Positions 29,936 to 39,290 of a stretch of 64,000 bases of DNA are shown piece by piece. This stretch comes from Ardenticatenaceae bacterium (lineage in GTDB: Bacteria > Chloroflexota > Anaerolineae > Promineifilales > Promineifilaceae), in NCBI GenBank assembly GCA_020634315.1, contig JACKBV010000014.1, forward strand, positions 33,762 through 97,761, in the 5' to 3' direction. A program made the translations under genes and the position numbers. Within the stretch, counting starts at the first letter, position 1, and each line of letters begins with the position of its first letter. The notes under the pieces were generated by a model, which did not search any database, had not been told where the DNA came from, and was given only the letters and a program-made list of their open reading frames with translations.

Positions 29936-32032
29936 TTATTGTCCGGTGCTTTGCACAAATTCACTGGGGACAGCTTGCATGTAAATCTCAATGATTTCGT
30001 TCGTGTTTGTCGTTCCCGTGAAGCGCCACGCGGGCTGCAACAAGAAGGAAACAACACCCACATTTTCTTCAATGACCGGTGAATATTGATAAACCAGGTC
30101 AATGGTGTCAATGACAATATCTGTAATTTGGTATGGGTCTTCAATAGGTTCTACCGGCATGGGTTCATCAACCACCGGTATCTCTTCCCAATTGATGATG
30201 CGATCCATGTTCGACCAATTGAAAACGCGGTAAGCACCGTCGCCTCGTTCAATGCTCCAGCCGCTCAGGTTGACGCGTTCGCCATCGGTCAGATCAGCGG
30301 GCGCACTGGGAATCACAAACGTTTCGCCTTCATCCGCATCAAAGAGTACCTGGTCACCATCCAGACGTACCGTACCGGCCATATATTGCCATTCCTGATT
30401 GTCAACCGGTGCCCAATTCGTTAACTCAATCGCAATGTTAGGCGTTCCGCCGCGCACAATGCCTTCGATGCGTACGGGTTGCCCGGCGTAGGCGGCAAGC
30501 GCTTGCAAATCGGCATCCGCTCCATTGAGCAGATATTGGTCAACCATGATGTGCGGCGCAGCATCTCCATTGACAGCCAGATAAACGAGCGGATAACTGA
30601 CCAGGGTGATGGGATCACCGTCAACAAAAGTGCGCTGCCAATAACGGTATTGTTCTTCCCAGGGCGAGGGAACATATTCGCCCACTTCTGGCATGACGTA
30701 GTCAGTACCGGGATATGTGATCCAGTAGCTGTGCATGTAATCAATGCCATTTGTCAGCAAGTCTTGCCACGCCTCTTCGGCTGAGCGCAAAGGATAATCA
30801 CCCAATGCTGCCAATTTGTTAAAGGGCTGGTAAGAGAGCGACATGATCTCTCCGTTTTGCGTGACCGAAATATAGAATTCGGCCGTTGTGTTCACATACC
30901 CGTTGATGACCCGCATGATTTGGACATCGTTGCCCCAGGGGGAAGAGATGACGTAAGGGAAGTCCAGCAATCCGCGTTCTTGCAAAAAGGCTTCAGCGAT
31001 AGGCGCAGCCTGCTCGAAGGGCATCATTTCGACCGTGTAATCTTGTGTGACGGATTGGTCAAAATAGTAAATGTTTGCATCGTAGAACGAAAGTTGGCGC
31101 TGTCCGTCAAAGACATAATAGTAGGTTGGCGGAATCCATTCGCGAACGTCTGGTGCTGGTTCGCCTTCCACCGTATCGTATACCGGTTCTGGATAAACTT
31201 CTGTGTAAATGGGGCCATTCATGCCAAAAAGCTGGGCAATTTGCTGAATTTCTTCGATGGTGAACACGTCTTTGCCGGGTTGTTGGTAGACGGTTGCGGC
31301 CGTTGGTTCGGTTGGGAACGGTATATTGAGGGTGTATTGCGCTTCGGCCAACGGGTTCCAGATGAATGGTTCGTCGATCATCATGTCGCTTTCTACCGGC
31401 AGTGCTTCTTCGCTTGTGGCGGCGTCTGTGGCGACCCCACCACCGCCACCACCTACGCCACGGGCACCGCCGCCCTGCCCCAAAACGGGTAATTTGGGCA
31501 GGCTGCTGGTATCTGTGGAAGATGGCGCAGGGGACGGTGATGTTTCGGTGGATGATGGGGTTGTCTCCCCGTTTGTGTTGGCATCAGTTGTATTTGATTG
31601 TTCAGTGGCAACGGCCGTTTCCGGGATACCGGCAATGGCTTCGGGTTCTGTGCCACTGTTGCCACGCATCAAGAAAAAGGCAAAAACTCCGACCACAACA
31701 ATGGTGATCAATGTACCAAAAGCTAAAGTTGTTCGTTTCATGGTAAATCCTTCCTTTATCATTTGCCAGAATGACGACCGTTTCGCTGGCAACGGCCGTT
31801 CCGGCATATTTCTTAATTTTTGTTGGCGGGAGGCCGCAGCCGCCAGTTGCGCCTCCACATCTGATAAAAAAACCGGGTCCGGTTCCAGGTTCGCTGCCAA
31901 TTGCAGCAAATCCGCTGCCAGTTGCGCTTCACCCGTTACAGCCTCATCGAGCGAAGGCAGACGGGACCCTTGCAGTTGTGCTGTCAGAAAAGCATCCAAT
32001 TCATATGCCAATTCTTGTTCCGTCTTGTTCAT
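29936..32032 (-). CDS. Large membrane protein, probable anti-sigma factor with extracellular sensor domain
   Basis: 698 residues. The cytosolic N-terminus (residues 1 to about 100) is short and helical (ELAYELDAFLTAQLQG, EAQLAADLLQLAANL), like the sigma-binding part of anti-sigma factors. One membrane helix follows (LAFGTLITIVVVGVFAFFLM, about 103-122). A Ser/Thr/Pro and Gly-rich linker comes next, then a long beta-rich extracellular region with many Tyr, Asp and Pro. Its start overlaps the stop of the ECF sigma gene by 4 nt, the typical layout of a sigma/anti-sigma pair. There is no zinc HxxxCxxC motif at the N-terminus, so it is not a ZAS-type factor. The sensed signal is unknown. Confidence 0.8.
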   Translation of the reverse strand: MNKTEQELAYELDAFLTAQLQGSRLPSLDEAVTGEAQLAADLLQLAANLEPDPVFLSDVEAQLAAAASRQQKLRNMPERPLPAKRSSFWQMIKEGFTMKRTTLAFGTLITIVVVGVFAFFLMRGNSGTEPEAIAGIPETAVATEQSNTTDANTNGETTPSSTETSPSPAPSSTDTSSLPKLPVLGQGGGARGVGGGGGGVATDAATSEEALPVESDMMIDEPFIWNPLAEAQYTLNIPFPTEPTAATVYQQPGKDVFTIEEIQQIAQLFGMNGPIYTEVYPEPVYDTVEGEPAPDVREWIPPTYYYVFDGQRQLSFYDANIYYFDQSVTQDYTVEMMPFEQAAPIAEAFLQERGLLDFPYVISSPWGNDVQIMRVINGYVNTTAEFYISVTQNGEIMSLSYQPFNKLAALGDYPLRSAEEAWQDLLTNGIDYMHSYWITYPGTDYVMPEVGEYVPSPWEEQYRYWQRTFVDGDPITLVSYPLVYLAVNGDAAPHIMVDQYLLNGADADLQALAAYAGQPVRIEGIVRGGTPNIAIELTNWAPVDNQEWQYMAGTVRLDGDQVLFDADEGETFVIPSAPADLTDGERVNLSGWSIERGDGAYRVFNWSNMDRIINWEEIPVVDEPMPVEPIEDPYQITDIVIDTIDLVYQYSPVIEENVGVVSFLLQPAWRFTGTTNTNEIIEIYMQAVPSEFVQSTGQ

Positions 32033-32610
32033 GCTCCTGCCTCCACTTGCAACTGCGCCTGTAAATCGCGTAAGCCGCGAAAAACCAACATGCGCACAGC
32101 TGCTTCATTTTTCTCCATAACCTGTGCAATCTCGGCCACCTCCAGCCCGGCAAACAAGCGTAACGACAGCGCTTCGGCCCGTTCCGGGGCAATGGCGCTC
32201 AATTTTTGGGCGACACGCTCAATTTCCAGGCGGCGATCAATGAGTTCATCAGGGCCATCGTTATGGTCGGGCAAGGATTCGGCCGTTTCCGGCAGCAAAT
32301 CAGGACGGCGGCGGCGATATTGATCGCCAACCTTGTGCCGGGCAATACCCAACAACCAGGCGACAAACTGCTGCTGCCCGCGATAGGTATGCAAACCTTC
32401 CATCGCCGCCAAAAATGTTTGCGACGTTAAATCTTGTGCATCTTGTTCATTACCTACCCGCACCAGCAAATAGCGATAAACCCGCTTCACATGGCGCTGA
32501 TACAATTGCGAGAAAACAGATAAATCCGTTTGCGCCTGTTGTACCAGCGCCTGCTCCTCTTCGAGCAGCGGCAGCGCTTCTGGGGCGGCCATTACCAAAT
32601 TTGTGATCAT
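32029..32610 (-). CDS. ECF-type RNA polymerase sigma factor
   Basis: 193 residues. Sigma region 2 spans about residues 30-100 (YRYLLVRVGNEQDAQDLTSQ, TFLAAMEGLHTYRG, FVAWLLGIARHKVGDQYRR). Region 4 is near residue 140-185 (PERAEALSLRLFAGLEVAEI, VMEKNEAAVRMLVFRGL), with the helix-turn-helix intact. The two are joined by an acidic linker. It should direct RNA polymerase to a specific promoter set when released by the membrane protein encoded directly downstream. The group within ECF factors is not assigned. Confidence 0.92.
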   Translation of the reverse strand: MITNLVMAAPEALPLLEEEQALVQQAQTDLSVFSQLYQRHVKRVYRYLLVRVGNEQDAQDLTSQTFLAAMEGLHTYRGQQQFVAWLLGIARHKVGDQYRRRRPDLLPETAESLPDHNDGPDELIDRRLEIERVAQKLSAIAPERAEALSLRLFAGLEVAEIAQVMEKNEAAVRMLVFRGLRDLQAQLQVEAGA

Positions 32611-32781
32611 TCACACCCCCTATTGAGGAAAGGATGAATTTTGAAGGATGGAGGATGAGGTTTCCTCTGTTTTGTGTATCTGTATAATATGTCGCACATC
32701 AACGCTATTTTATAACAGGCAATTTTGAAAGAGGGGGAAATTGGTAGCAGGCATCTGCCTGCCACCCTGGCAATTTAATTC

Positions 32782-35250
32782 ATGAGACTTACTGCACAAC
32801 AACAAGCTGTTGTCAACCACGATGAAGGCCCGGCATTGGTTTTTGCTGTCGCCGGGGCAGGCAAGACAACGGCGATGGTGCATCGCATTGAACGCCTGGT
32901 GCGTACCGGCGTGTTTGCACCACAACACATCCTGGCAACTTCATTCGGCCGTGCCAATGTGCAAGATTTGCGGCAGGCACTGGCACCCTGGCCCCATTGC
33001 GAGCCTGTGGATATTCGTACGCTGCACGCATTGGGGCGCAGCATCATCCAACAGGCATTGCAAATGGGGTACTGTTCGCATTTACAGTTAAATGGGAATG
33101 GTCATAACACGCAATCCCTCCTCAATCAGACCCTGGCCGAAGCTCGCCGCCGCAATCTGCCGTACAAACTTGAGCTGGATGGTCTGGATCGCGCCGACTT
33201 CCTTGATTATGTCAGTTTTTGCAAAGGCAACTTGCTTTACCCCAACTTAAAGCGCGTTGAACTGCCTGCCGATGCCCGGCAAACGGCCGGGCAGGCACCG
33301 CCCCCTGCTGACCCGCTGGGCTGGTATCTTGACTTGTACCAGCTTTTTGAAGAGGTACGGCAGCAGCGTGGCGCTGTTACCTTTGATGATATGCTCCTGA
33401 CTGGCTGGGAAATTCTCGTTACCCATGCCGATGTGCAGGAGCAGGTGCAAAAGCGCTATCAATGCCTGGTGGTAGATGAATTCCAGGATATTAACCTGGC
33501 ACAGTCTGAAATCTTGCATTTGCTGGCTGCGCCACACAGCAATTACATGACTGTGGGCGACGATGACCAGACTATTTACGAATGGCGCGGCGCTAACCCG
33601 CGTTTCATTTTGGGCTTTGCCCAGCGCTACCATGCGGAAACCTACCTCATCAGCGAAAATTTTCGCTGCCCGGCTGCGCCGCTGGCTTTGGCGAATGGTG
33701 TCATTGGTCATAATCAGAAACGGGAACCCAAACATCTCAGCCTGACGCGTGGCTTTCATGGCAAGACGGAGGTGATAACGACAGCGGATGTATCCACGAT
33801 GAGCCGCCGCATGGTTAAGCACATCCAGCAGTTGCAAGAGCAGGGTGTGGCGCTGGATGACATTGCCGTGCTGGTGCGTCTAAACGCGCAAACACCGCCC
33901 ATTGAGCAAGCGTTGATTGCCGCCAAAGTTCCGTACCGTGTCAGCCAACCTTTTTATGAGCGGACGGAGATCAAGACGTTGATTCATTACGGCCGTTTCG
34001 CCTGGTTGGAACGTGAATTGCAACATGGGAAACGGCCGTTAACCAACGAAACCACCCGCGAAAAATTGGGCGAAACATGGCGTGACATCTGCAATCGCCC
34101 CAAGCGCTACATCTCTGCCCCCTTGCGCGAACAACTTTTGCGTGATTTTGTGGCCGGAAGCACGGCGCGTGCCATGCCCTTTAGCCAGACAATCACCCAG
34201 TTTGGCAACCGTGTCGAATCGTGGGTTGCCGAACGGCTGGACACGCTCGCCGATGACATTGCCTGGCTGTCCGCTAATCTGGAGGAGGCGGCTGATGTCG
34301 TGCTCACGCAGTTGAGCGAACGCCTCGATTATGTCAATTTCGTCCGTTTCTCCAGCGGTTTTCCACAAACAGGCGATGGACGCGCAGCCAGCGTTGAATC
34401 TTTCCTGGCTTATGCGCAGGGCAAAGGCTCATTTCTGGATTTCATGAAACATGTGGCGCAGTTAGCGGCAGCCAATACCGGGCAGCACAATGACGATGGC
34501 CCGGCGGTGACGCTCTCTACCATTCACCAGGCAAAGGGGTTGGAATGGCCGGTCGTGTTGGTGGCGCAGTGCAACGAGAAAATCATGCCGTTTAACGCCA
34601 TGCGCACCGCCGACGTGGAGGAAGAGCGGCGGCTTTTTTACGTGGCGCTGACGCGCACGAAGCGAGATTTATTTTTGTATGTGACGGAAACGGAACGGCC
34701 GTCTCGTTTCCTGCGCGAAGCAAACTGGCAAGCGGCGCTGCTCGCCATCCAGCAGGTCAACACAATACTCGTGCGCGACCCGGCCACCTGGCAGGCAGCC
34801 GAGGCGCTGCAACTGGCGCAAACGGTCCCGGCGCTGCATTTGCAGCGTTATTTTGAGGCATGGTGGGATGTGGAGGAGAGCGTGAAAACGGCCGTTGCGC
34901 AAACAATGTGCCGCTTTTTTACGGCCGTCGCCCGGTACAACCTGCACGAAACGCTCAACATCCAACCGCAATGGGCGGATTGGTGGCGGGAGTTGGGGGA
35001 CGGAACGGCCGTTGCCAGCGACGATTTCCCTGGCCTGGATGCCCTCAAGCCCAAACGCCGCCAACCCAAACAGAAAAAAACACGCGCAAACGCCATTAAG
35101 CGCCAGCAGGATGCAGCAGAATCTTCCCCATCTTCGCTGCCGCCCAAGGGTGATGCAGCCGAGTGGTCAAATATCCACAGCTCTGGCTTACCTGGTGCCG
35201 CAAATTGGATTAACAAACGGCTGGGACAAAAAAATGATGAGGAAAATTGA
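32782..35250 (+). CDS. UvrD/Rep-family superfamily 1 helicase
   Basis: 822 residues with all main SF1A motifs: Walker A in FAVAGAGKTTAMVHRI near residue 25, motif II CLVVDEFQDIN, motif III VGDDDQTIYEWRGA, motif IV-like ENFRCPAAPLALAN, motif V TLSTIHQAKGLEWPVV and motif VI RRLFYVALTRTKRD. It should unwind DNA 3' to 5'. The region after residue 650 differs from UvrD and PcrA: it ends in a basic linker (KPKRRQPKQKKTRANAIKR) and a tail near EWSNIHSSGLPGAANWINKR, perhaps for protein contacts. No nuclease motif is seen. It is a single gene with no operon partners. Confidence 0.9.
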   Translation: MRLTAQQQAVVNHDEGPALVFAVAGAGKTTAMVHRIERLVRTGVFAPQHILATSFGRANVQDLRQALAPWPHCEPVDIRTLHALGRSIIQQALQMGYCSHLQLNGNGHNTQSLLNQTLAEARRRNLPYKLELDGLDRADFLDYVSFCKGNLLYPNLKRVELPADARQTAGQAPPPADPLGWYLDLYQLFEEVRQQRGAVTFDDMLLTGWEILVTHADVQEQVQKRYQCLVVDEFQDINLAQSEILHLLAAPHSNYMTVGDDDQTIYEWRGANPRFILGFAQRYHAETYLISENFRCPAAPLALANGVIGHNQKREPKHLSLTRGFHGKTEVITTADVSTMSRRMVKHIQQLQEQGVALDDIAVLVRLNAQTPPIEQALIAAKVPYRVSQPFYERTEIKTLIHYGRFAWLERELQHGKRPLTNETTREKLGETWRDICNRPKRYISAPLREQLLRDFVAGSTARAMPFSQTITQFGNRVESWVAERLDTLADDIAWLSANLEEAADVVLTQLSERLDYVNFVRFSSGFPQTGDGRAASVESFLAYAQGKGSFLDFMKHVAQLAAANTGQHNDDGPAVTLSTIHQAKGLEWPVVLVAQCNEKIMPFNAMRTADVEEERRLFYVALTRTKRDLFLYVTETERPSRFLREANWQAALLAIQQVNTILVRDPATWQAAEALQLAQTVPALHLQRYFEAWWDVEESVKTAVAQTMCRFFTAVARYNLHETLNIQPQWADWWRELGDGTAVASDDFPGLDALKPKRRQPKQKKTRANAIKRQQDAAESSPSSLPPKGDAAEWSNIHSSGLPGAANWINKRLGQKNDEEN

Positions 35251-35364
35251 CAAGATGCACAACTACCCTGACAATAACAGTACCCTTATCGGTGTTGTTC
35301 ATCTTGCGTACAATTTGTAATGAACAGTTGAATTATGCTCAATTACCAAATAAAGGAGTAAATC

Positions 35365-35853
35365 ATGGCAGAGAAACAATGGTCAAACGCGCCCGAAATG
35401 CAAATTGACCCGAAAAAATCCTATACAGCGACTATCGCCACGAACAAAGGGGATATCGAAATCGAGTTTTTTGCCGCCGAGGCGCCAAAAACAGTGAACA
35501 ATTTCGTCTTTTTGGCACGCGAAGGTTTTTATGATGGCGTCACCTTCCACCGCGTTATCAGCAATTTTGTCATTCAGGGGGGCGACCCGACAGGCACAGG
35601 GCGCGGCGGCCCCGGCTACCGCTTTGAGGATGAAACGCGCGGCAATCCGCACAAGCATGGCACTGGCTATCTCTCGATGGCGAACGCCGGCCCAAATACG
35701 AACGGCAGTCAGTTTTTCATCACCCATTCGCCACAGCCACATCTGGATGGCAAGCACACGGTCTTTGGCAAAGTGACCAGCAGCATGGACGTGGTCAATG
35801 CCATTCGCCAGGGCGATGTAATGGAATCGGTGACCATTCGAGAGGATGCGTAA
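35365..35853 (+). CDS. Cyclophilin-type peptidyl-prolyl cis-trans isomerase
   Basis: 162 residues, cytosolic, no signal peptide. Family motifs are VTFHRVISNFVIQGGDPTGT (catalytic Arg), NTNGSQFFIT and LDGKHTVFGKV, with the GPGYRFEDE segment typical of bacterial members. AAAGGAG sits before the ATG. A terminator follows at 35919. Confidence 0.95.
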   Translation: MAEKQWSNAPEMQIDPKKSYTATIATNKGDIEIEFFAAEAPKTVNNFVFLAREGFYDGVTFHRVISNFVIQGGDPTGTGRGGPGYRFEDETRGNPHKHGTGYLSMANAGPNTNGSQFFITHSPQPHLDGKHTVFGKVTSSMDVVNAIRQGDVMESVTIREDA

Positions 35854-35918
35854 GGGCGACAATCAGTAATCGCCTTCAAGACCTGGTTTCTTGCTGAAAC
35901 TGAGTCATGTGTATGTAT

Positions 35919-35950
35919 GCCCTGGTCTGCAATGAGACCGGGGCTTTTTT
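35919..35950 (+). terminator. Rho-independent terminator after the cyclophilin gene
   Basis: GCCCTGGTCT pairs with AGACCGGGGC (one G-U pair) around GCAATG, then six T. Confidence 0.85.
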
Positions 35951-35965
35951 GTTGGTGATAATGCA

Positions 35966-36002
35966 AACGGGACGGCCGTTCCCCGAAAACGGCCGTCCCG
36001 TT
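35966..36002. repeat. Intergenic hairpin built from two copies of the iterated palindrome
   Basis: AACGGGACGGCCGTT (35966-35980) and AACGGCCGTCCCGTT (35988-36002) are exact reverse complements with a 7-nt loop. Homology in the flanks (ATGCA) extends the stem with one bulge. Each arm contains one ACGGCCGT. Confidence 0.75.
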
Positions 36003-36026
36003 GCATAAGGAGAAATGCAATGGACG

Positions 36027-36097
36027 GTGGTCAGTGATCAGTCGTCAGTAATCGGTGAATTAGTTACCGATTACCCATTACTGATCGCCGTTTACCA
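36027..36097. repeat. Compound hairpin of the dispersed GTAATCGGT intergenic family
   Basis: GTAATCGGT (36048-36056) pairs with ACCGATTAC (36066-36074). Outside it GATCAGT (36036-36042) pairs with ACTGATC (36080-36086), and GTGGT pairs with ACCAC further out. It lies just beyond the aceA stop and could stabilise the 3' end of the aceB-aceA transcript. Related sequence is found at 3111, 15187, 15690, 44281 and 61470. Confidence 0.55.
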
Positions 36098-36101
36098 CGC
36101 T

Positions 36102-37427
36102 TCAGACATGCGCATGTTGGTGTGTCACTTCAACGATTTGCCCGCTTTCAAATTGCGCTTCTTCGGTAGAACCTTTCAGCGCCTGCGTTGAGGTTTCCCC
36201 TTGGGCAATAACCGTCTGAATTTCATCAAAATAGCCAGCGCCAACAAAACTCTGGTGCTTGATAGCGCGGAACCCATAATCGGTGTGCAGGTCGAATTCC
36301 TTTTCCTGGAAATCGGCGTAAGCAGCCATGCCGCGTGCGCGGTAATCGCTTGCCAATTGGAACATGCTGGCGTTCAAGCTGTGGAATCCGGCCAGGGTTA
36401 CAAATTGGAAGGCATATCCCAGTTTGCCCAATTCTTTTTGGAAAACGGCAATGGTTGGCTCGTCCAGGTTTAGCTTCCAGTTGAAGGATGGAGAGCAGTT
36501 ATAGGCCAACAGTTTGCCGGGGAATTTCTCGTGTACAGCCTCGGCAAATTTGCGTGCATCTTCCAAATCGGGCACGGAAGTTTCGCACCAGACTACGTCG
36601 GCGTAGGGAGCGTAGGCCAGGGCGCGGCTGATTGCCTGATCCAAACCGGCATTGGTGCGATAGAAACCTTCCACCGTGCGTGGCTCGTCAATGACGAATG
36701 GCTTGTCATTGTCGTCGATGTCGCTGGTGATCAGATTGGCGGCATCCGCATCGGTGCGGGCGATGATGACGGTAGGCACGCCAGCTACGTCGGCAGCCAA
36801 ACGCGCGGCAATTAATTTTTGCACGGCTTCGCGTGTGGGGACGAGAACTTTGCCACCCATGTGCCCGCATTTTTTGGCGGAGGAAAGCTGGTCTTCGAAA
36901 TGGACACCGGACGCACCGGCTTCAATCATCGCCATCATCAATTCATAGGCATTTAAATTGCCACCAAAACCAGATTCGGCGTCGGCGACGATGGGCGCAA
37001 ACCAGTAAACGTCACTTTCTTCATTGACGGAGTAAATCTGGTCAGCGCGACGCAGCGCGTTGTTGATGCGCTGGGCGAGCATGGGAGCGCTGTTTGCCGG
37101 GTAAAGGCTTTGGTCAGGGTAAGTATGTGCGGCGACATTGGCGTCGGCGGCTACCTGCCAGCCACTGAGGTAGATGGCTTTGAGGCCAGCTTGAACCATT
37201 TGTACAGCCTGGTTGCCGCTTAATGCGCCCAAGGCGTGTACGAAGTCTTCTTCTTGCATCAATTTCCACAACCGTTCTGCGCCCATTTGCGCCAGGGTGT
37301 ATTCGATTTTGATGGAACCGCGCAGCCGCAGCACGTCTTCGGCGGAATACGGCCGTTTAATGCCTTGCCAGCGTGGATTTGTTTGCCAATCATGTTCCAG
37401 GGCTTTTGCTTCTTGTTTGTTTATCAT
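36102..37427 (-). CDS. aceA: Isocitrate lyase
   Basis: Splits isocitrate into succinate and glyoxylate, the first step of the glyoxylate shunt. 441 residues, close to the typical bacterial length. Visible parts: DWQTNPRWQGIKRPYSAEDV at the N-terminus, YLSGWQVAAD, GFGGNLNAYELM, the catalytic-loop signature SSAKKCGHMGGKVLVP, RTDADAANLITSD, and NCSPSFNWKLNLD in the C-terminal part. The start at 37427 is chosen for GAGGAG 8 nt upstream. It follows aceB on the same strand after 78 nt, so both should be one operon under the divergent regulator at 39421. Confidence 0.97.
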   Translation of the reverse strand: MINKQEAKALEHDWQTNPRWQGIKRPYSAEDVLRLRGSIKIEYTLAQMGAERLWKLMQEEDFVHALGALSGNQAVQMVQAGLKAIYLSGWQVAADANVAAHTYPDQSLYPANSAPMLAQRINNALRRADQIYSVNEESDVYWFAPIVADAESGFGGNLNAYELMMAMIEAGASGVHFEDQLSSAKKCGHMGGKVLVPTREAVQKLIAARLAADVAGVPTVIIARTDADAANLITSDIDDNDKPFVIDEPRTVEGFYRTNAGLDQAISRALAYAPYADVVWCETSVPDLEDARKFAEAVHEKFPGKLLAYNCSPSFNWKLNLDEPTIAVFQKELGKLGYAFQFVTLAGFHSLNASMFQLASDYRARGMAAYADFQEKEFDLHTDYGFRAIKHQSFVGAGYFDEIQTVIAQGETSTQALKGSTEEAQFESGQIVEVTHQHAHV

Positions 37428-37505
37428 GGGACACTCCTCTTGGATAGTCAATATTTGCTGTTCCGTAACCAATATTTTGAAAAATCACCCATTACCGAAC
37501 ACGGT

Positions 37506-39095
37506 TTAATTCAAATATTCGTATGCAGTCAAGGTGAGAAAATCGGTAAACTCTTTGCCGGTGATCAGCTTTTCAAAGAGCTGCGCGGCTAATTCATATT
37601 TACCACTGGCGTAGGCTGTTGCGCCAACGCGCGTTTTGATGTCGGCCAGCACTTGTGGCGCGATTTCGCGGTAAAGGTCGGCATTGACGGAACGGCCGTC
37701 TTCGAGAACGGCCGTGTCATTGTTCACCCACTGCCACAACTGCGAACGGGAAATTTCGGCCGTGGCCGCGTCTTCCATCAGGTTGTAAATAGGCACACAG
37801 CCATTGCCATCCAGCCAGGCGCTCATGTAGAGGATGCCCACATCAATGTTGGTGCGCAGCCCTTCCTCTGTGATGGTGCCGCTGGGGATGGTTAGCAAAT
37901 CAACGGCCGTTACCTGCACATCTTCACGCTTGCGCTCAATTTGATTGGGCGTTGGCATGTATTTGTCAAACTCTTCCTTGGCGATGCGCACCAGGCCAGG
38001 GTGTGCAACCCAGGTGCCATCGTGCCCATCTTTGGCTTCACGCTCTTTGTCGGCACGCACTTTCGCCAGCGCTGTCTCGTTTGCGGCTTCATCACCCTTA
38101 ATCGGAATTTGTGCCGCCATGCCGCCCATGGCATGGATGCCACGCCGATGGCAAGTTTTGATGGTCAACTGCGAATAGGAGCGCATCATGTGTGTTGTCA
38201 TCGTCACCTGAGCACGGTTAGGCATGACAAATTCGGGATGATTGCGGAATTTGCGGATCATGCTGAAGATGTAGTCCCAGCGCCCGCAGTTCAACCCGGC
38301 GGAATGATCTTTTAGCTCCCACAAAATCTCGTCCATTTCAAAGGAAGCGAGGATGTTTTCAATGAGGACGGTGGCGCGAATTGTGCCGCGTGGAATGCCT
38401 AGTTCATCTTGCGCCAGGTTGAAGGCATCATTCCAAAGACGCGCTTCGAGGTGGCTTTCCAACTTGGGCAGATAAAAATAGGGGCCAGTTCCTTTATCTA
38501 ACAGCGTGCGCACGTTATGGAAAAAGTAAAGGCCGAAATCGAAGAGGGATGCAGAAATGGGCTGCCCATCTACCAGGACGTGTTTTTCGACGAGATGCCA
38601 GCCGCGTGGACGAACCATGAGAACGGCCGTTTTCTCGTTCAGCTTATAAAACTTGCCAGAATTAGGGTCGTTATACGTAATGCTGCCGTTCACCGCGTCG
38701 CGCAAATTGATTTGCCCCTCAATCGTTGCCTGCCAGGTGGGGGAATGGGAATCTTCAAAATCCGCCATGTACACACTGGCTCCAGAATTGAGCGCATTGA
38801 TGACCATTTTGCGATCTACCGGGCCGGTGATTTCAACCCGCCGATCTTGCAAATCGTCCGGCACAGGCGCAACTGTCCATTCATTGTCACGGATGTGCTG
38901 CGTTTCTGCTAAAAAGTCCGGCATCTTACCCGCGTCAATCTCTGCCTGACGCTCGTCACGCCGCTGTAACAACTCACAACGACGACGCCCCAGTGTTCGC
39001 TCTAATTTTGCCACCAGCGCCAGGGCTTCTGGCGTCAAAATTTGCGAATATTCGGAGGATACCTGTCCTAAAATTTTTACTTCTTCAGGAATCAT
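37506..39095 (-). CDS. aceB: Malate synthase A
   Basis: Condenses glyoxylate with acetyl-CoA to malate, the second step of the glyoxylate shunt. 529 residues with the malate synthase A features: DFEDSHSPTWQATIEGQINL, VRPRGWHLVEKHVLVDG, the active-site stretch TIRATVLIENILASFEMDEI, GLNCGRWDYIFS and HDGTWVAHPGLV. The ATG at 39095 has AGGAGG 8 nt upstream, better than the TTG three codons earlier. It is the promoter-proximal gene of the aceB-aceA operon; palindromic sites lie in the region ahead of it. Confidence 0.97.
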   Translation of the reverse strand: MIPEEVKILGQVSSEYSQILTPEALALVAKLERTLGRRRCELLQRRDERQAEIDAGKMPDFLAETQHIRDNEWTVAPVPDDLQDRRVEITGPVDRKMVINALNSGASVYMADFEDSHSPTWQATIEGQINLRDAVNGSITYNDPNSGKFYKLNEKTAVLMVRPRGWHLVEKHVLVDGQPISASLFDFGLYFFHNVRTLLDKGTGPYFYLPKLESHLEARLWNDAFNLAQDELGIPRGTIRATVLIENILASFEMDEILWELKDHSAGLNCGRWDYIFSMIRKFRNHPEFVMPNRAQVTMTTHMMRSYSQLTIKTCHRRGIHAMGGMAAQIPIKGDEAANETALAKVRADKEREAKDGHDGTWVAHPGLVRIAKEEFDKYMPTPNQIERKREDVQVTAVDLLTIPSGTITEEGLRTNIDVGILYMSAWLDGNGCVPIYNLMEDAATAEISRSQLWQWVNNDTAVLEDGRSVNADLYREIAPQVLADIKTRVGATAYASGKYELAAQLFEKLITGKEFTDFLTLTAYEYLN

Positions 39096-39156
39096 CAAAA
39101 ACAACCTCCTCTGTCAGCGCAAAACTCTTTTGTTTTGCTCAATCCTTGCCACACCT

Positions 39157-39290
39157 CTAGCGAAAGCTGTCGTTTTAGTGTAGAATAGCTATCAGCGAAA
39201 ATTCGCTAGATGTGAAAGCAAGTATAAATAAACAGCTATTTTTGTCAAGGGTAAATTGGCGATTTTGGGCAAATAGCGAAAATTCGCTAG
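39157..39290. promoter_or_regulatory. Operator-like palindromes between aceB and the divergent regulator
   Basis: The 325-nt gap 39096-39420 has one near-perfect and one perfect-arm copy of TAGCGAAAATTCGCTAG: 39193-39209 (first base C-A-G instead of T-A-G) and 39274-39290. Their centres are 81 bp apart. A half-site CTAGCGAAAGCTG is at 39157-39169. Arms TAGCGAA and TTCGCTA are exact inverted repeats with a 2-nt centre. Location and repetition make them good candidates for binding by the XRE/ScfR-like regulator encoded at 39421. The rest of the gap is AT-rich with no further structure seen. Confidence 0.75.
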
